Positions 25,127 to 33,548 of a stretch of DNA of 64,000 nucleotides are shown here, piece by piece (position 1 is the stretch's first letter; the number at the start of each line of letters is the position of its first letter). The position numbers were made by a program, and so were the translations under genes. The notes below the pieces were generated by a model. That model did no database searches, was not told where the DNA came from, and saw only the letters and a list, made by a program, of their open reading frames with translations. This DNA comes from LMUY01 sp965198565. Its GTDB lineage: Bacteria; Pseudomonadota; Alphaproteobacteria; Acetobacterales; Acetobacteraceae. Location of the stretch: contig OZ240665.1 in assembly GCA_965198565.1 (NCBI GenBank), positions 2,852,001 through 2,916,000 on the forward strand, read 5' to 3'.

Positions 25127-26254
25127 ATGGTTGCCGCCGCGGCGACGGGGGATGCGCGGTTCTTCGCCCGCACCGGCCCGCACCCGCTGGACGCGGTGGC
25201 TCAGACGGCGGGCGGCACCGTCGTGGCGCCGCCGCGCCTGCTGACCGAAGTGGCGCCGCCGGGCCTGCTGACCGAAGTGGCGCCGCCGCGCCTGCTGACG
25301 GAAGTGGCGGCGCCGCGCCTGCTGAGCGGGGTGGCGCCGCTGCAGAGCGCCGAGCCGGACCAGGTCAGCTTCCTCGACAACCGGCTCTATGCCCCCCTGC
25401 TGGCGCAGACCCGCGCCGGCGCCGTGATCGTCCATCCGGACCTGGCGAGCCGGGTGCCGCCGGATGCGGTCGCAATCGTCACGGCCGAGCCCTATCTCGG
25501 CTGGGCCCGGGTGGCGGCGCTGTTCCACCCGCCGCCGCCGTTGCAGCCGGGCATCCATCCCGCCGCGGTGATCGACCCGGCGGCGCAGGTGGACCCGACG
25601 GCGGAGATCGGGCCGCTGGTGGTGGTCGGGGCGGGCGCCATCATCGGGCCGCGCTGCCGGGTCGCGGCGAGTGCGGTGATCGGGGCTGGCGTGGTGCTGG
25701 GCCCGGATTGCCGGATCGGCGCCTCGGCCTCGCTGTCGCATGCGATCTTGGGGGCGCGGGTCTACGTCTACCCGGGGGCGCGAATCGGGCAGGAGGGGTT
25801 CGGCTTCGCCCAGGGTCCGCAGGGCTTCGTCAGCGTGCCGCAACTCGGCCGCGTGCTGATCGAGGACGACGTGGAAGTGGGCGCCAACAGCACGGTCGAC
25901 CGCGGCTCGGCGCAGGACACGGTGATCGGCGCCGGGTCTCGCCTCGACAACCTGGTGCAGATCGGGCACAACGTCCGCCTCGGGCGTTGCTGCGTTGTCG
26001 CGGCGCAGGCAGGCATCTCGGGGTCCACCGTCTTAGAGGATTTTGTGGTGGTTGCGGGACAGGCGGGCCTCAGCGGGCATCTGCATATCGGTGCGAAGGC
26101 CCGGATCGGCGCCAAAGCCGGCGTGATGCGGGATGTGGCGGCCGGTTCGGACGTGCTGGGAGCCCCTGCGATGCCGGTGCGTGAGTTCTTCCGCAACGTG
26201 GCCGTGCTGCGCAAGCTGGCCGGGCGGGATAAGGGGGGGCGAGAGCAGGGCTGA
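25127..26254 (+). CDS. lpxD: UDP-3-O-acyl-glucosamine N-acyltransferase LpxD
   Basis: A 375-residue acyltransferase of lipid A synthesis. The N-terminal uridine-binding domain (DARFFARTGPHPL ... VSFLDNRLYAPLLAQTRAGA) is followed by the left-handed beta-helix of hexapeptides (HPAAVIDPAAQVDPTAEIGP onwards) with GQEGFGFAQ and the catalytic-His region VQIGHNVRLGRCCVV. A four-copy 9-residue repeat (VAPPRLLTE type) is inserted at residues 33-68, before GVAPLQSAEPDQ. ATG 25127; 16 bases after skp. Confidence 0.96.
   Translation: MVAAAATGDARFFARTGPHPLDAVAQTAGGTVVAPPRLLTEVAPPGLLTEVAPPRLLTEVAAPRLLSGVAPLQSAEPDQVSFLDNRLYAPLLAQTRAGAVIVHPDLASRVPPDAVAIVTAEPYLGWARVAALFHPPPPLQPGIHPAAVIDPAAQVDPTAEIGPLVVVGAGAIIGPRCRVAASAVIGAGVVLGPDCRIGASASLSHAILGARVYVYPGARIGQEGFGFAQGPQGFVSVPQLGRVLIEDDVEVGANSTVDRGSAQDTVIGAGSRLDNLVQIGHNVRLGRCCVVAAQAGISGSTVLEDFVVVAGQAGLSGHLHIGAKARIGAKAGVMRDVAAGSDVLGAPAMPVREFFRNVAVLRKLAGRDKGGREQG
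25223..25330 (+). repeat. 27-bp in-frame tandem repeat inside lpxD
   Basis: Four copies at 25223-25249, 25250-25276, 25277-25303 and 25304-25330, encoding VAPPRLLTE, VAPPGLLTE, VAPPRLLTE and VAAPRLLSG, followed by the native VAPLQSAE. The first three copies are almost identical at DNA level, so expansion looks recent. Confidence 0.95.
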
Positions 26255-26256
26255 GC

Positions 26257-26742
26257 ATGGATACCAACCTGCCGGCGAGCGTGAGCCCCGAGGTGCTGGA
26301 CATCGCGCGCATCATGCACGCCATTCCGCATCGCTATCCCATGCTGATGATCGACCGTGTGGTGGAGCTGTTTGCCGACCGCTCGGCGGTTGGCATCAAG
26401 AATCTTTCTGCCAACGAGAGCTTCTTCCAGGGCCACTTTCCTAGCCATCCGGTGATGCCCGGCGTGCTCATCATCGAGAGCATGGCGCAGACCGCGGCGG
26501 TGCTGGTGGTGGAAACCCTGGGCCCGGACGCGGCGGGCAAGCTGGTGTATTTCATGACCATCGAGAGCGCCAAGTTCCGCCGCCCCGTGGTGCCCGGCGA
26601 CCAACTCCGGCTGAACGTGGTCAAGGAGCGCAGCCGCGGCAACGTATGGCGCTTCCATGGCGTCGGCACCGTGGATGGCGCGTCCGTGGCGGAGGCGACG
26701 TTCTCGGCGATGATCATGGACCGGCAGTTGCCGCAGCCGTAG
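26257..26742 (+). CDS. fabZ: 3-hydroxyacyl-ACP dehydratase FabZ
   Basis: A 161-residue hotdog-fold dehydratase of fatty acid synthesis. It has IPHRYPMLMIDRVVEL, the catalytic His in FFQGHFPSHPVMPGVLIIES, with the catalytic Glu in that last segment, and FMTIESAKFRRPVVPGDQL. ATG 26257 lies two bases after the lpxD stop. Standard place between lpxD and lpxA. Confidence 0.98.
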   Translation: MDTNLPASVSPEVLDIARIMHAIPHRYPMLMIDRVVELFADRSAVGIKNLSANESFFQGHFPSHPVMPGVLIIESMAQTAAVLVVETLGPDAAGKLVYFMTIESAKFRRPVVPGDQLRLNVVKERSRGNVWRFHGVGTVDGASVAEATFSAMIMDRQLPQP

Positions 26743-26824
26743 CCGCTCGTGGGACTTAAAACGGCCGCAATCGGGTGCGCGAGGTGCGCGCAGCCTCCGC
26801 ACCAGCAGAAAGGCGGGTAAGTCC

Positions 26825-27682
26825 ATGCCGTCCACGGCTTCCATCCCAGCGCGGGCGCCCGCCGCGACCATCCACCCGACCGCGACCATCCACCCGACCG
26901 CGATCGTCGCCCCGGGCGCCCGGCTGCACGAGGGGGTGGAGATCGGCCCGTGGTGCACCGTGGGGCCGGACGTGGAATTGGGCGCGGGCGTGCGGCTGAT
27001 CAGCCACGTGGTGGTGGATGGGCATAGCTCGGTGGGGGAGGGGGCGGTGCTGTATCCGTTCTGCACCGTGGGGATGGCGCCGCAGGACCTGAAATACCGC
27101 GGCGAGCCGACGCGCTGCAGCATCGGCGCGCGCACCCAGGTCCGCGAGCACTGCACCATCCATCGCGGCACCATGACCGGCATTGGCGAGACCCGAGTGG
27201 GGGCGGATTGCCTGCTGATGGCGGTGGTGCACGTCGCGCATGACTGCGTGCTGGGCGACGGCGTGATCATCGCCAACAACGTGGTGATGGGCGGGCATGT
27301 GGAGATCGGTGCGGGGGCGGTGATCGGCGGGGCGGCGGCGTTGCACCAGTTCGTGCGCATTGGCCGCGCGGCGATGATTGGCGGCGTTTCCGGCGTGGAG
27401 GCGGACGTGGTGCCATTCGGCAGCGTGCTGGGCAACCGGGCGCGGCTCGCTGGGCTGAACGTGATCGGCCTGCGCCGTCGCGGCGTGGACAAGGCGCGGC
27501 TGCACACCATCCGGCTGGCGTTCCGCACCCTGTTCGGCGGCGAGGGTGTGTTCGCGACCCGGCTGGAGACGGTGCGGGCGGAGTGGGGCTGGGAGCCGCT
27601 GGTGGCGGAGATGCTCGATTTCGCGACCGGGCCGAGCAAGCGCGGGCTGATCCGGGCGGCGCTGACGGCGGAAGAGGAGTGA
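26825..27682 (+). CDS. lpxA: UDP-N-acetylglucosamine acyltransferase LpxA
   Basis: The 285-residue first enzyme of lipid A synthesis. Hexapeptide beta-helix throughout, with GMAPQDLKYRGEPT, REHCTIHRGT, the catalytic His in VVHVAHDCVLGD, the GGHVEIGAGAVIGG turn and ALHQFVRIGRAAMIGG. The C-terminal helical part (LAGLNVIGLRRRGVDKARL) is complete. Near the N-terminus a perfect 18-bp duplication (26864-26899) gives ATIHPTATIHPTA, slightly lengthening the first coil. ATG 26825. The 82-bp gap from fabZ holds nothing recognisable. Confidence 0.97.
   Translation: MPSTASIPARAPAATIHPTATIHPTAIVAPGARLHEGVEIGPWCTVGPDVELGAGVRLISHVVVDGHSSVGEGAVLYPFCTVGMAPQDLKYRGEPTRCSIGARTQVREHCTIHRGTMTGIGETRVGADCLLMAVVHVAHDCVLGDGVIIANNVVMGGHVEIGAGAVIGGAAALHQFVRIGRAAMIGGVSGVEADVVPFGSVLGNRARLAGLNVIGLRRRGVDKARLHTIRLAFRTLFGGEGVFATRLETVRAEWGWEPLVAEMLDFATGPSKRGLIRAALTAEEE
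26864..26899 (+). repeat. 18-bp tandem duplication inside lpxA
   Basis: Two identical copies of GCGACCATCCACCCGACC (26864-26881, 26882-26899), in frame, encoding ATIHPT twice at the first beta-helix coil. Confidence 0.95.
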
Positions 27683-27703
27683 GGCGCGGCCACTTACTGG
27701 AAA

Positions 27704-27825
27704 GCTCCCTCTCCCGCTTGCGGGAGAGGGCTGGGGTGAGGGGCCCTTGGCACAAGGCGGCTGTTTCTTCGCTGGCGGCAGCCACCCTCACCCCGCCCTC
27801 TCCCGCCAGCGGGAGAGGGAGACTG
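27704..27825. repeat. Palindrome pair between lpxA and lpxI
   Basis: Facing modules at 27706-27742 and 27782-27823 with a 40-base spacer. The distal one ends GGGAGAGGGAGAC about 14 bases before the TTG start of lpxI. It lies inside an apparent operon. Confidence 0.85.
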
Positions 27826-27835
27826 GCAGTGGGTA

Positions 27836-28687
27836 TTGCTCTCGCTCTCCCCCACTAGCCCGCTCGGGATCATCGCCGGCGGCGGCCCGTTGCCCGCGGG
27901 TGTGGCGGCGGCCGCGCAGTCCGCCGGGCGCCCGGTTCACCTCGTGGCGCTCGAAGGCTACGCCGACACGGCCCTCCTGGCGCCGTATCCACACACACCC
28001 GCCCGGCTGGGCGCCGTCGGCCACATCCTGCAGACACTGCGCGCCCACGAATGCCGGGATATCGTGCTGGTCGGCCCGGTGCGCCGGCCCTCCCTGCTGC
28101 ACCTGCGGCCCGACGCCGAGGGCGCGCGGCTGCTGGCGCGCATTGGCCGCGCCGCGTTCACCGGCGATGACGGCTTCCTCGCGGCCATCGTGCGCGTGCT
28201 GGGCGAAGAGGGCTTCCACGTGCTGGGCGCCCACGAAATCCTGACCGAGGCGCTCGCCCCCGCCGGGCTGCTGAGCCAGGCCGCGCCGGACGCGGCGGCC
28301 GAGGCGGACATCGCCCGCGGCGTCGCAGTGGCGCGCGCCTTGGGCATGGTGGATGTCGGGCAGGGCTGCGTGGTGCAGCAGGGCATCGTGCTCGCGGTGG
28401 AAGCCATCGAGGGCACCGACGCCATGCTCGCCCGCGCCGCCGAGCTGTGCCGCCCCGGGCCCGGCGGTGTGCTGGTCAAGCTGGTGAAACCCGGGCAGGA
28501 TCGCCGCGCCGACCTGCCGACCTTGGGCCCGCGCACGATTGATGCGGCGGCGGGAGCCGGGCTGCGTGGTGTTGCGTTCGAGGCAGGCGGTACCCTGTTT
28601 ACCGACCGGGCTGCTTGCGTGGCCCGCGCCGATGCCGCCGGGCTGTTCCTGCTCGGCCTTGATCCACCAACCGGAGCGACGCCATGA
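27836..28687 (+). CDS. lpxI: UDP-2,3-diacylglucosamine pyrophosphatase LpxI
   Basis: A 283-residue enzyme of the DUF1009 family that replaces LpxH in most alphaproteobacteria. Conserved regions are LGIIAGGGPLPAGVA at the start, LVGPVRRPSLLHL, GDDGFLAAIVRVLGEEGFHV, the LGMVDVGQGCVVQQGIVLAV turn, EAIEGTDAML and VKLVKPGQDRRADLPTLGP. TTG at 27836 is the only start that fits; it comes right after a repeat module. Its stop overlaps the gloA ATG. lpxB, the usual next gene, is missing here. Confidence 0.96.
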   Translation: MLSLSPTSPLGIIAGGGPLPAGVAAAAQSAGRPVHLVALEGYADTALLAPYPHTPARLGAVGHILQTLRAHECRDIVLVGPVRRPSLLHLRPDAEGARLLARIGRAAFTGDDGFLAAIVRVLGEEGFHVLGAHEILTEALAPAGLLSQAAPDAAAEADIARGVAVARALGMVDVGQGCVVQQGIVLAVEAIEGTDAMLARAAELCRPGPGGVLVKLVKPGQDRRADLPTLGPRTIDAAAGAGLRGVAFEAGGTLFTDRAACVARADAAGLFLLGLDPPTGATP

Positions 28688-29076
28688 GCCGTTACCTGCA
28701 CACCATGATCCGCGTGAAGGATCTGGATAAGAGTGTCGACTTCTACACCCGCCTGATGGGCATGAAGGAGCTGCGCCGCAACGAGGTGCCCGGCGGCCGC
28801 TATACGCTGGCTTTCGTGGGGTTCGAGAGCAACCCCGAGCAGGCCGAGATCGAGCTGACCCACAACTGGGACCAGGAGACGCCGTATGACGTCGGCAGCG
28901 GCTTCGGCCACTTCGCCGTTGGCGTGCCGGACGTGGCGGCCGCCTGCGAGGAGGTCACCGCTGGCGGCGGCAAAGTGACCCGGCCGGCCGGCCCGGTGAA
29001 GCACGGCACGACGATCATCGCCTTCGTGGAGGACCCGGACGGCTACAAGATCGAGCTGATCCAGCGCAGTCATTGA
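28684..29076 (+). CDS. gloA: Lactoylglutathione lyase (glyoxalase I)
   Basis: A 130-residue metalloenzyme detoxifying methylglyoxal with glutathione. Metal ligands are visible in RYLHTMIRV (His6), the FVGFES strand (Glu), GFGHFAVGV (His) and DGYKIELIQ (Glu). VKDLDKSVDFYTRLMGM is the family N-terminus. ATG overlaps the lpxI stop (ATGA). Confidence 0.96.
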   Translation: MSRYLHTMIRVKDLDKSVDFYTRLMGMKELRRNEVPGGRYTLAFVGFESNPEQAEIELTHNWDQETPYDVGSGFGHFAVGVPDVAAACEEVTAGGGKVTRPAGPVKHGTTIIAFVEDPDGYKIELIQRSH

Positions 29077-29097
29077 GCCCACAACCGCCGCATCTAA

Positions 29098-29203
29098 CTA
29101 ATAACCCTCTCCTTCTGGGAGAGGGTTGGGTGAGGGGCAGCGGGATGGACGATCGTGCGTGGACCCCTCACCCCGACCCTCTCCCAGAGGGAGAGGGAGA
29201 AGA
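29098..29203. repeat. Palindrome pair between gloA and ycjX
   Basis: Modules at 29101-29137 and 29164-29203, facing each other. The distal module ends GAGAGGGAGAAGA and the ycjX ATG follows at once, so the repeat appears to serve as ribosome-binding site. Confidence 0.9.
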
Positions 29204-30559
29204 ATGGCTTTCCTAGCAAATCTGAACGTCCCCACCCTCACCGACCTGGTCGGCGGCACGGTGCGCATTGGCGTCACCGGCCTGGCGCGGGCGGGCAAGA
29301 CCGCCTTTCTCACCTCGGTCGCTGCCAACCTGCTGGCGATGGGCGCGGGACTGCCCACCTTGCCGGCGCTGGCCGCGCGGCTGGGGGGCCGCAAGCTCGG
29401 CGTGCGGCTGGCCCCGGCCGGCGCCCACAGCGTGCCGCGCTTCGACGAACGCGCCCACCTGCAGGCGCTCGCGGCCGACCCGGCGGCCTGGCCCGGCCGC
29501 ACCGGCGCGGTCTCGCTGCTGGCGCTCGAACTGACCGTGCCGCGCGCCGGGCTGGCCGCCGCCTTGCCGGCCCGCACGCTGCGGCTCGAACTGCTGGACT
29601 ATCCCGGCGAGTGGCTGCTCGACCTGCCCCTGCTGGACGTCGATTTCGCCACCTGGTCGGAGCGCACCCTGGCGCGGCTCGACGACTATCCCGCCGCGCG
29701 CGGCTTCCTCCAGTTCAGCGCCGGGCTGCCGGGCAGCGCCGGGCGGGACGAGTCGCTCGCGGCCGTCGGGCATCGCCTCTACCGGGAGGCGTTGCACCGC
29801 CTGCGCGACGAGGCCGGGCTCTCCATGCTGCAGCCCGGCCGCTTCCTCATGCCGGCGCCGGGCGCCGAGCCGCCCTGGATGGCGTTCTTCCCCCTGCGCG
29901 GCCGCGGCGGACTCGCGGGCTTGCTCGGCGAGCGCTATGACGCCTACCGCAATGCCGTGCGGCAGGACCTGGTGTCTCCCCTGTTTGGCCATTTGGACCG
30001 CTTGGTCGTGCTGGCGGACGTGTTGAGCGCGCTCGCGGCCGGACGGGACAGCTTTGCCGACGCCCAGGCGAGCCTGGCCGCCGCTGCGGGAGCGTTGCGC
30101 TGGTCGTTTTCCTGGACGGACGCGTTGAGCAGCCTGCTGCAACTCCGCCTGCCGCCGCCGCGCATCCGCCGGGTCGCTTACGCCGCCACCAAGGCGGACC
30201 ATGTCGCCAGCCGGCAGCGCGGCAACCTGCGGGCGCTGATGGCGGCGCTCACGGCGGGGGGCGGGGACATCGCGGCCCGCCACTTCGCCATCGCTTCGAT
30301 CCGCTGCACCGAGGACGCCACCATGCGGCTGGACGGGCGCAGCGTGTCGGCGGTGCGCGGGCGGATCGCGGGGCGCGGCGTGGGCCTGTCCTATCCCGGC
30401 GAGGTGCCGGACAGCCCGCCGGACGACGCGTTCTGGGCCGGCGAGTTCTTCGACCTGCCCGAGTTCGAGCCCACCACGCTACTTGGCGGCGGCCGTGCCG
30501 GGGTGCCGCAGATCGAGCTGGACGCGCTGCTCGCCTTCTTGCTGGACGACGTGCTGTGA
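29204..30559 (+). CDS. ycjX: YcjX-family GTPase-like protein
   Basis: A 451-residue P-loop protein of the DUF463/YcjX family, a stress-related, dynamin-distant GTPase of unknown role. The P-loop is GVTGLARAGKTAFLTS (residues about 21-36). LELLDYPGEWLLDLPLL, PGRFLMPAPGAEPPWMAFFP, VYAATKADHV-type sequence (RRVAYAATKADHVASRQRGN) and the C-terminal NIELDxLL-like QIELDALLAFLLDDVL are family-typical. ATG 29204 is chosen; upstream frame is translated repeat. Its stop overlaps the GTG of ycjF. Confidence 0.93.
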   Translation: MAFLANLNVPTLTDLVGGTVRIGVTGLARAGKTAFLTSVAANLLAMGAGLPTLPALAARLGGRKLGVRLAPAGAHSVPRFDERAHLQALAADPAAWPGRTGAVSLLALELTVPRAGLAAALPARTLRLELLDYPGEWLLDLPLLDVDFATWSERTLARLDDYPAARGFLQFSAGLPGSAGRDESLAAVGHRLYREALHRLRDEAGLSMLQPGRFLMPAPGAEPPWMAFFPLRGRGGLAGLLGERYDAYRNAVRQDLVSPLFGHLDRLVVLADVLSALAAGRDSFADAQASLAAAAGALRWSFSWTDALSSLLQLRLPPPRIRRVAYAATKADHVASRQRGNLRALMAALTAGGGDIAARHFAIASIRCTEDATMRLDGRSVSAVRGRIAGRGVGLSYPGEVPDSPPDDAFWAGEFFDLPEFEPTTLLGGGRAGVPQIELDALLAFLLDDVL

Positions 30560-31407
30560 AGGCCGGCCCGCGCGTGGTGATCGAGGACCCGCAAGCGCCG
30601 AAGCTCGCGCCGCCCGAGCTGGCGGTGGAGCCGCTGGCGGACAGCACGCCCCGGGCGGGGGGTGGCGCCTCTGTCCTGGCCGGGGTCGCGGTGCTTATGA
30701 TCGGGCTGGCGGCGCTGCAGACCGGCAATTTCGCCGCCGCGCAGTTCCAGCGCGCCGCCTGGCTGGGCTGGCTGACGGTGGCCGTGGCGGTCGGCGGCTT
30801 CGGGCTGCTGCTCGCGGGCGTGTGGCGGGAGCTGCGGGGGCTGTTCGCGCTCGGCCGGGTGGACCGGCTGCGCGCGGCCTTCGCCAGCCGGGATGGCGGC
30901 CGCATCCATGCCGCCGCGCGCAGCTGGGTGGCGACCTTGCCCGAAGCCGAGACGCTGCGCCCGGCGATCGACGCGGCCAACGACCCGGACGCCATCGTCG
31001 CCTTGCTGCGGGCGGGGCCGGAGGCGGCGTTGCGCTCCCGGGCAGACGCGCTGGGCCGCACCGCCGCGTTCCAGATGGCGGCCGCGATCGCCGCGACCCC
31101 CACGCCCTCGCTGGCGGCGCTGCTGATCGCCTGGCGCGGCGTGCGGTTGGTGCGGCAGGTGGCGACGCTCTACGGCATGCGGCCGGGGCTGTTCGGCACG
31201 CTGGGGCTGCTGCGGCGGACGATGCTGTCGGCGGGGCTGGTCGCCGGGTCGGAGGCCGCGATCAACGTGGCGGCGCATGCTGTACTGAGCAACCCGCTGC
31301 TGGTGCATGCGCTGGGCGAGATGGCGGGGGCGGGCGTTGCGGCCCGGCGCATCGTGCTGCTGGCGCGCGCCACCTCGGTCGCGTGCAGCCCGCTGCCGCC
31401 GGAATGA
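30556..31407 (+). CDS. ycjF: YcjF-family membrane protein (DUF697)
   Basis: A 283-residue inner-membrane partner of YcjX. A Pro-rich cytoplasmic N-terminus is followed by two transmembrane helices (about 38-58 and 72-92), the WRELRGLFALGRVDRLR stretch, and the DUF697 domain with RGVRLVRQVATLYGMRPGLF and GLLRRTMLSAGLVAGSEA. GTG at 30556 overlaps the ycjX stop. The gene pair is conserved across proteobacteria. Confidence 0.92.
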   Translation: MKAGPRVVIEDPQAPKLAPPELAVEPLADSTPRAGGGASVLAGVAVLMIGLAALQTGNFAAAQFQRAAWLGWLTVAVAVGGFGLLLAGVWRELRGLFALGRVDRLRAAFASRDGGRIHAAARSWVATLPEAETLRPAIDAANDPDAIVALLRAGPEAALRSRADALGRTAAFQMAAAIAATPTPSLAALLIAWRGVRLVRQVATLYGMRPGLFGTLGLLRRTMLSAGLVAGSEAAINVAAHAVLSNPLLVHALGEMAGAGVAARRIVLLARATSVACSPLPPE

Positions 31408-31489
31408 GGCGATGCGCATGACGAAGACGCTGCGGATGCGGTCCTTCCACGTGCTCCGCCCGGATCAAGTCCTTCCGGATTCACACATC

Positions 31490-31652
31490 GTCTGACCGGA
31501 GAATATCTCCCTCTCCCGCGGGCGGGAGGGTCGGTGTGAGGGTGCGACGGCCACGATGCCTCGGAGCAGTGGATTGTTTACGCTGGATTGTGCATGCCCA
31601 AGGGGCCCTCACCCCGACCCTCTCCCGTGTAGGACGGGAGAGGGAGAAGGGA
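31490..31652. repeat. Composite palindromic element (paired modules, forward)
   Basis: Modules at 31506-31546 and 31603-31651 around a spacer with TTTACGCTGGATTGTGCATG. Preceded at 31456-31500 by CGGATCAAGTCCTTCCGGAT and CACACATCGTCTGACCGGAG, which recur around the composite at 62818-63060. It fills the 250-bp convergent gap between ycjF and the ABC permease-ATPase; no gene is seen there. Confidence 0.88.
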
Positions 31653-31655
31653 GGA

Positions 31656-33548
31656 TTATCTAGCAGCAGTCGCGTGTCCGGCAGCCAGGACGCGGCCATG
31701 GTGGCAGGCGCGGTCTGCCGCGGTGGGCCAGACTTGGATGGCCGCCGGGTCGATGCTGATGCGGCAGGGGCCGAGCGCGGGCGGGGGGCCGGGGTTGGCC
31801 ATGGCTTGCAGCACCGCGCTGCCGAGCTGCAGCGTCAGCCGCCGCTGCCCGGCCCGCGCCTCGCCGATGGAGAGGATGGCCGCCGCATAGTCCCCATCGG
31901 GGGCCACGCGGATGCTGGTTGGCTGCACCGCCCAACCCACCGGGCCGGGCGGCAGCGGGGGGCCGGCGACGGCGATGCGCACGCCGCCGAGATCAATCCA
32001 GCCGGCCGCCACGGCGTGCCCGGTGGCCAGGTTCTCGGCGCCGAGCAGCCCGGCGACGGTTTGGCTGGCCGGGCGCTGGAACACCGCCGAGACCGGCCCG
32101 GCCTGCAGCACCCGCCCGGCCTCGAGCACCAGCACCTCGTCAGCCAGCAACATCGCCTCCGCCGGGTCGTGCGTGACCAGGATGGTGGTGGCGGGGATCT
32201 CGTCCTGCAACGCACGCAGTTCCTCGCGCAGGGCGGCGCGGAGCGGGGCGTCGAGGGCGGAGAACGGCTCGTCCAGCAGCAGCAGGCCGCACGGGCGGGA
32301 CAGCGCGCGCGCCAGGCCGACGCGCTGCTGCTGCCCCAGCGACAGCTCCGCCGGCGTGCGGTGCTCGAGCCCGGCCAAGCCCAGACGCTGCGTCCAATGC
32401 GCGGCGAGCCGGTCGTCGGCGCCGGCGCCGAAGCGGATTTGTCGGCGGACGGGCAGGTGGGGCAGCAGCGCGTAGCTCTGCGGCAGGTAGCCGACCGAGC
32501 GGAGATGCGGCGGCAGTGCCGCCAAGTCCTGCCCCGCCAGGGTGAGGACCTGCTGCGACGCCCGGTCGACGCCCGCGATCAGCCGCAGGGTGGCCGTCTT
32601 GCCGGAGCCGGAGGCGCCCAGGATGCAAAGCCGCCGCGCCTCGGTGCGCCAAGCCACGTCGAGGTTGAACTCCGCCCGGCGCCACTGGAAGGCGAGCTGG
32701 AGCGCGCGGGGCGGGTGCGGCACGGCGGTTGCGGGCCGTGGCGCCGGCACCATGGTGGGTGCGGTCGGGGCAGGCGCGCGGCGGGTGGGGCGTTCGGCGC
32801 GCAGGCTGGCCGCCATCACCAGCACGGCCACCCCGACCGTGGGCAGCAGGATGGGCAGCATCGCGGGCAGGCCCTCGCCGCCGAACGCGACGTAGCTGTA
32901 AACCGGCAGGGAGTAGGGGTGGTAGGCCACCATCACGGTCGCGCCGAACTCGCCGAACGCGCGCAGCCAGGTGAGCAGCAGCCCCGCCCAGATCCCGCGC
33001 GCTGCCAGCGCCAAACTGACCCGGCGGAACACCGCGCCGGGCGGGTGGCCGAGCGTGGCGGCGACGTCCTCGAGCGCCGGGTCGATGGCGCGGAAGGCGG
33101 AACGGGCGGCGATGACGAGGAATGGGGCGGCGACGAACGCCTCCGCCAGCACCACGCCGGCGAAGGAGTCGGTGAGCGCGCCCCCGGTGAGCCGGCCGAG
33201 CGGGCTGGCGTAGCCGAACAGAAACAGCAGCAGGGTGCCGCTGGCGAGCGGCGGCATGGCGAGCGGCAAGTGCACCAGGAAGCTGACCGCGCCCATTGCC
33301 CGGCCGGGCCCGCGAGCCAGTAGGTAGCCGAGCGGGATGCCGCCCAAGGCCACCAGCAGCGTCGCCAGGGTGGCGCTGGCGAGCGAGACGACCACGGCCG
33401 ATGTGAGCGCCGGGAGGTCGGCATGGCGCCAGTCCGCCAGGCCCAACTGCCCGGCACCGGCCAGGAATGGCGCGACCAGGTAGAGCGCCAGCAGCCCGCC
33501 CAGCAGCGGCAGGACCGCCGGCAGCGTGCGGGCGCCGGGCTGGCTCAG
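31656..33548 (-). CDS. Fused ABC permease-ATPase, molybdate/tungstate type (ModB-ModC like)
   Basis: About 630 residues. The N-terminal half is a ModB-type permease with the binding-protein-dependent signature (ALEDVAATLGHPPGAVFRRV, then LRAFGEFGATVMVAY). After an Ala/Pro linker comes an ATPase: Walker A LGASGSGKTATLR, signature LSLGQQQRVGLARAL, Walker B CGLLLLDEPFSALD, then a TOBE-like regulatory tail. The first transmembrane helix (LPAVLPLLGGLLALYLVAPF) lies upstream of the first ordinary start (TTG 33446); the frame is open to a CTG at 33548 that overlaps the binding-protein stop (CTGA), and that codon is used here. Confidence 0.85.
   Translation of the reverse strand: MSQPGARTLPAVLPLLGGLLALYLVAPFLAGAGQLGLADWRHADLPALTSAVVVSLASATLATLLVALGGIPLGYLLARGPGRAMGAVSFLVHLPLAMPPLASGTLLLFLFGYASPLGRLTGGALTDSFAGVVLAEAFVAAPFLVIAARSAFRAIDPALEDVAATLGHPPGAVFRRVSLALAARGIWAGLLLTWLRAFGEFGATVMVAYHPYSLPVYSYVAFGGEGLPAMLPILLPTVGVAVLVMAASLRAERPTRRAPAPTAPTMVPAPRPATAVPHPPRALQLAFQWRRAEFNLDVAWRTEARRLCILGASGSGKTATLRLIAGVDRASQQVLTLAGQDLAALPPHLRSVGYLPQSYALLPHLPVRRQIRFGAGADDRLAAHWTQRLGLAGLEHRTPAELSLGQQQRVGLARALSRPCGLLLLDEPFSALDAPLRAALREELRALQDEIPATTILVTHDPAEAMLLADEVLVLEAGRVLQAGPVSAVFQRPASQTVAGLLGAENLATGHAVAAGWIDLGGVRIAVAGPPLPPGPVGWAVQPTSIRVAPDGDYAAAILSIGEARAGQRRLTLQLGSAVLQAMANPGPPPALGPCRISIDPAAIQVWPTAADRACHHGRVLAAGHATAAR

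Noticed and set aside
25223..25330. CRISPR-like array
   Set aside because: The units are directly adjacent with no spacers and stay in the lpxD frame; no cas genes exist.
27704..27825. Intrinsic terminators at the CCCTCTCCC palindromes
   Set aside because: Stems are strong but no T-run follows, both orientations occur, and many copies lie inside operons.
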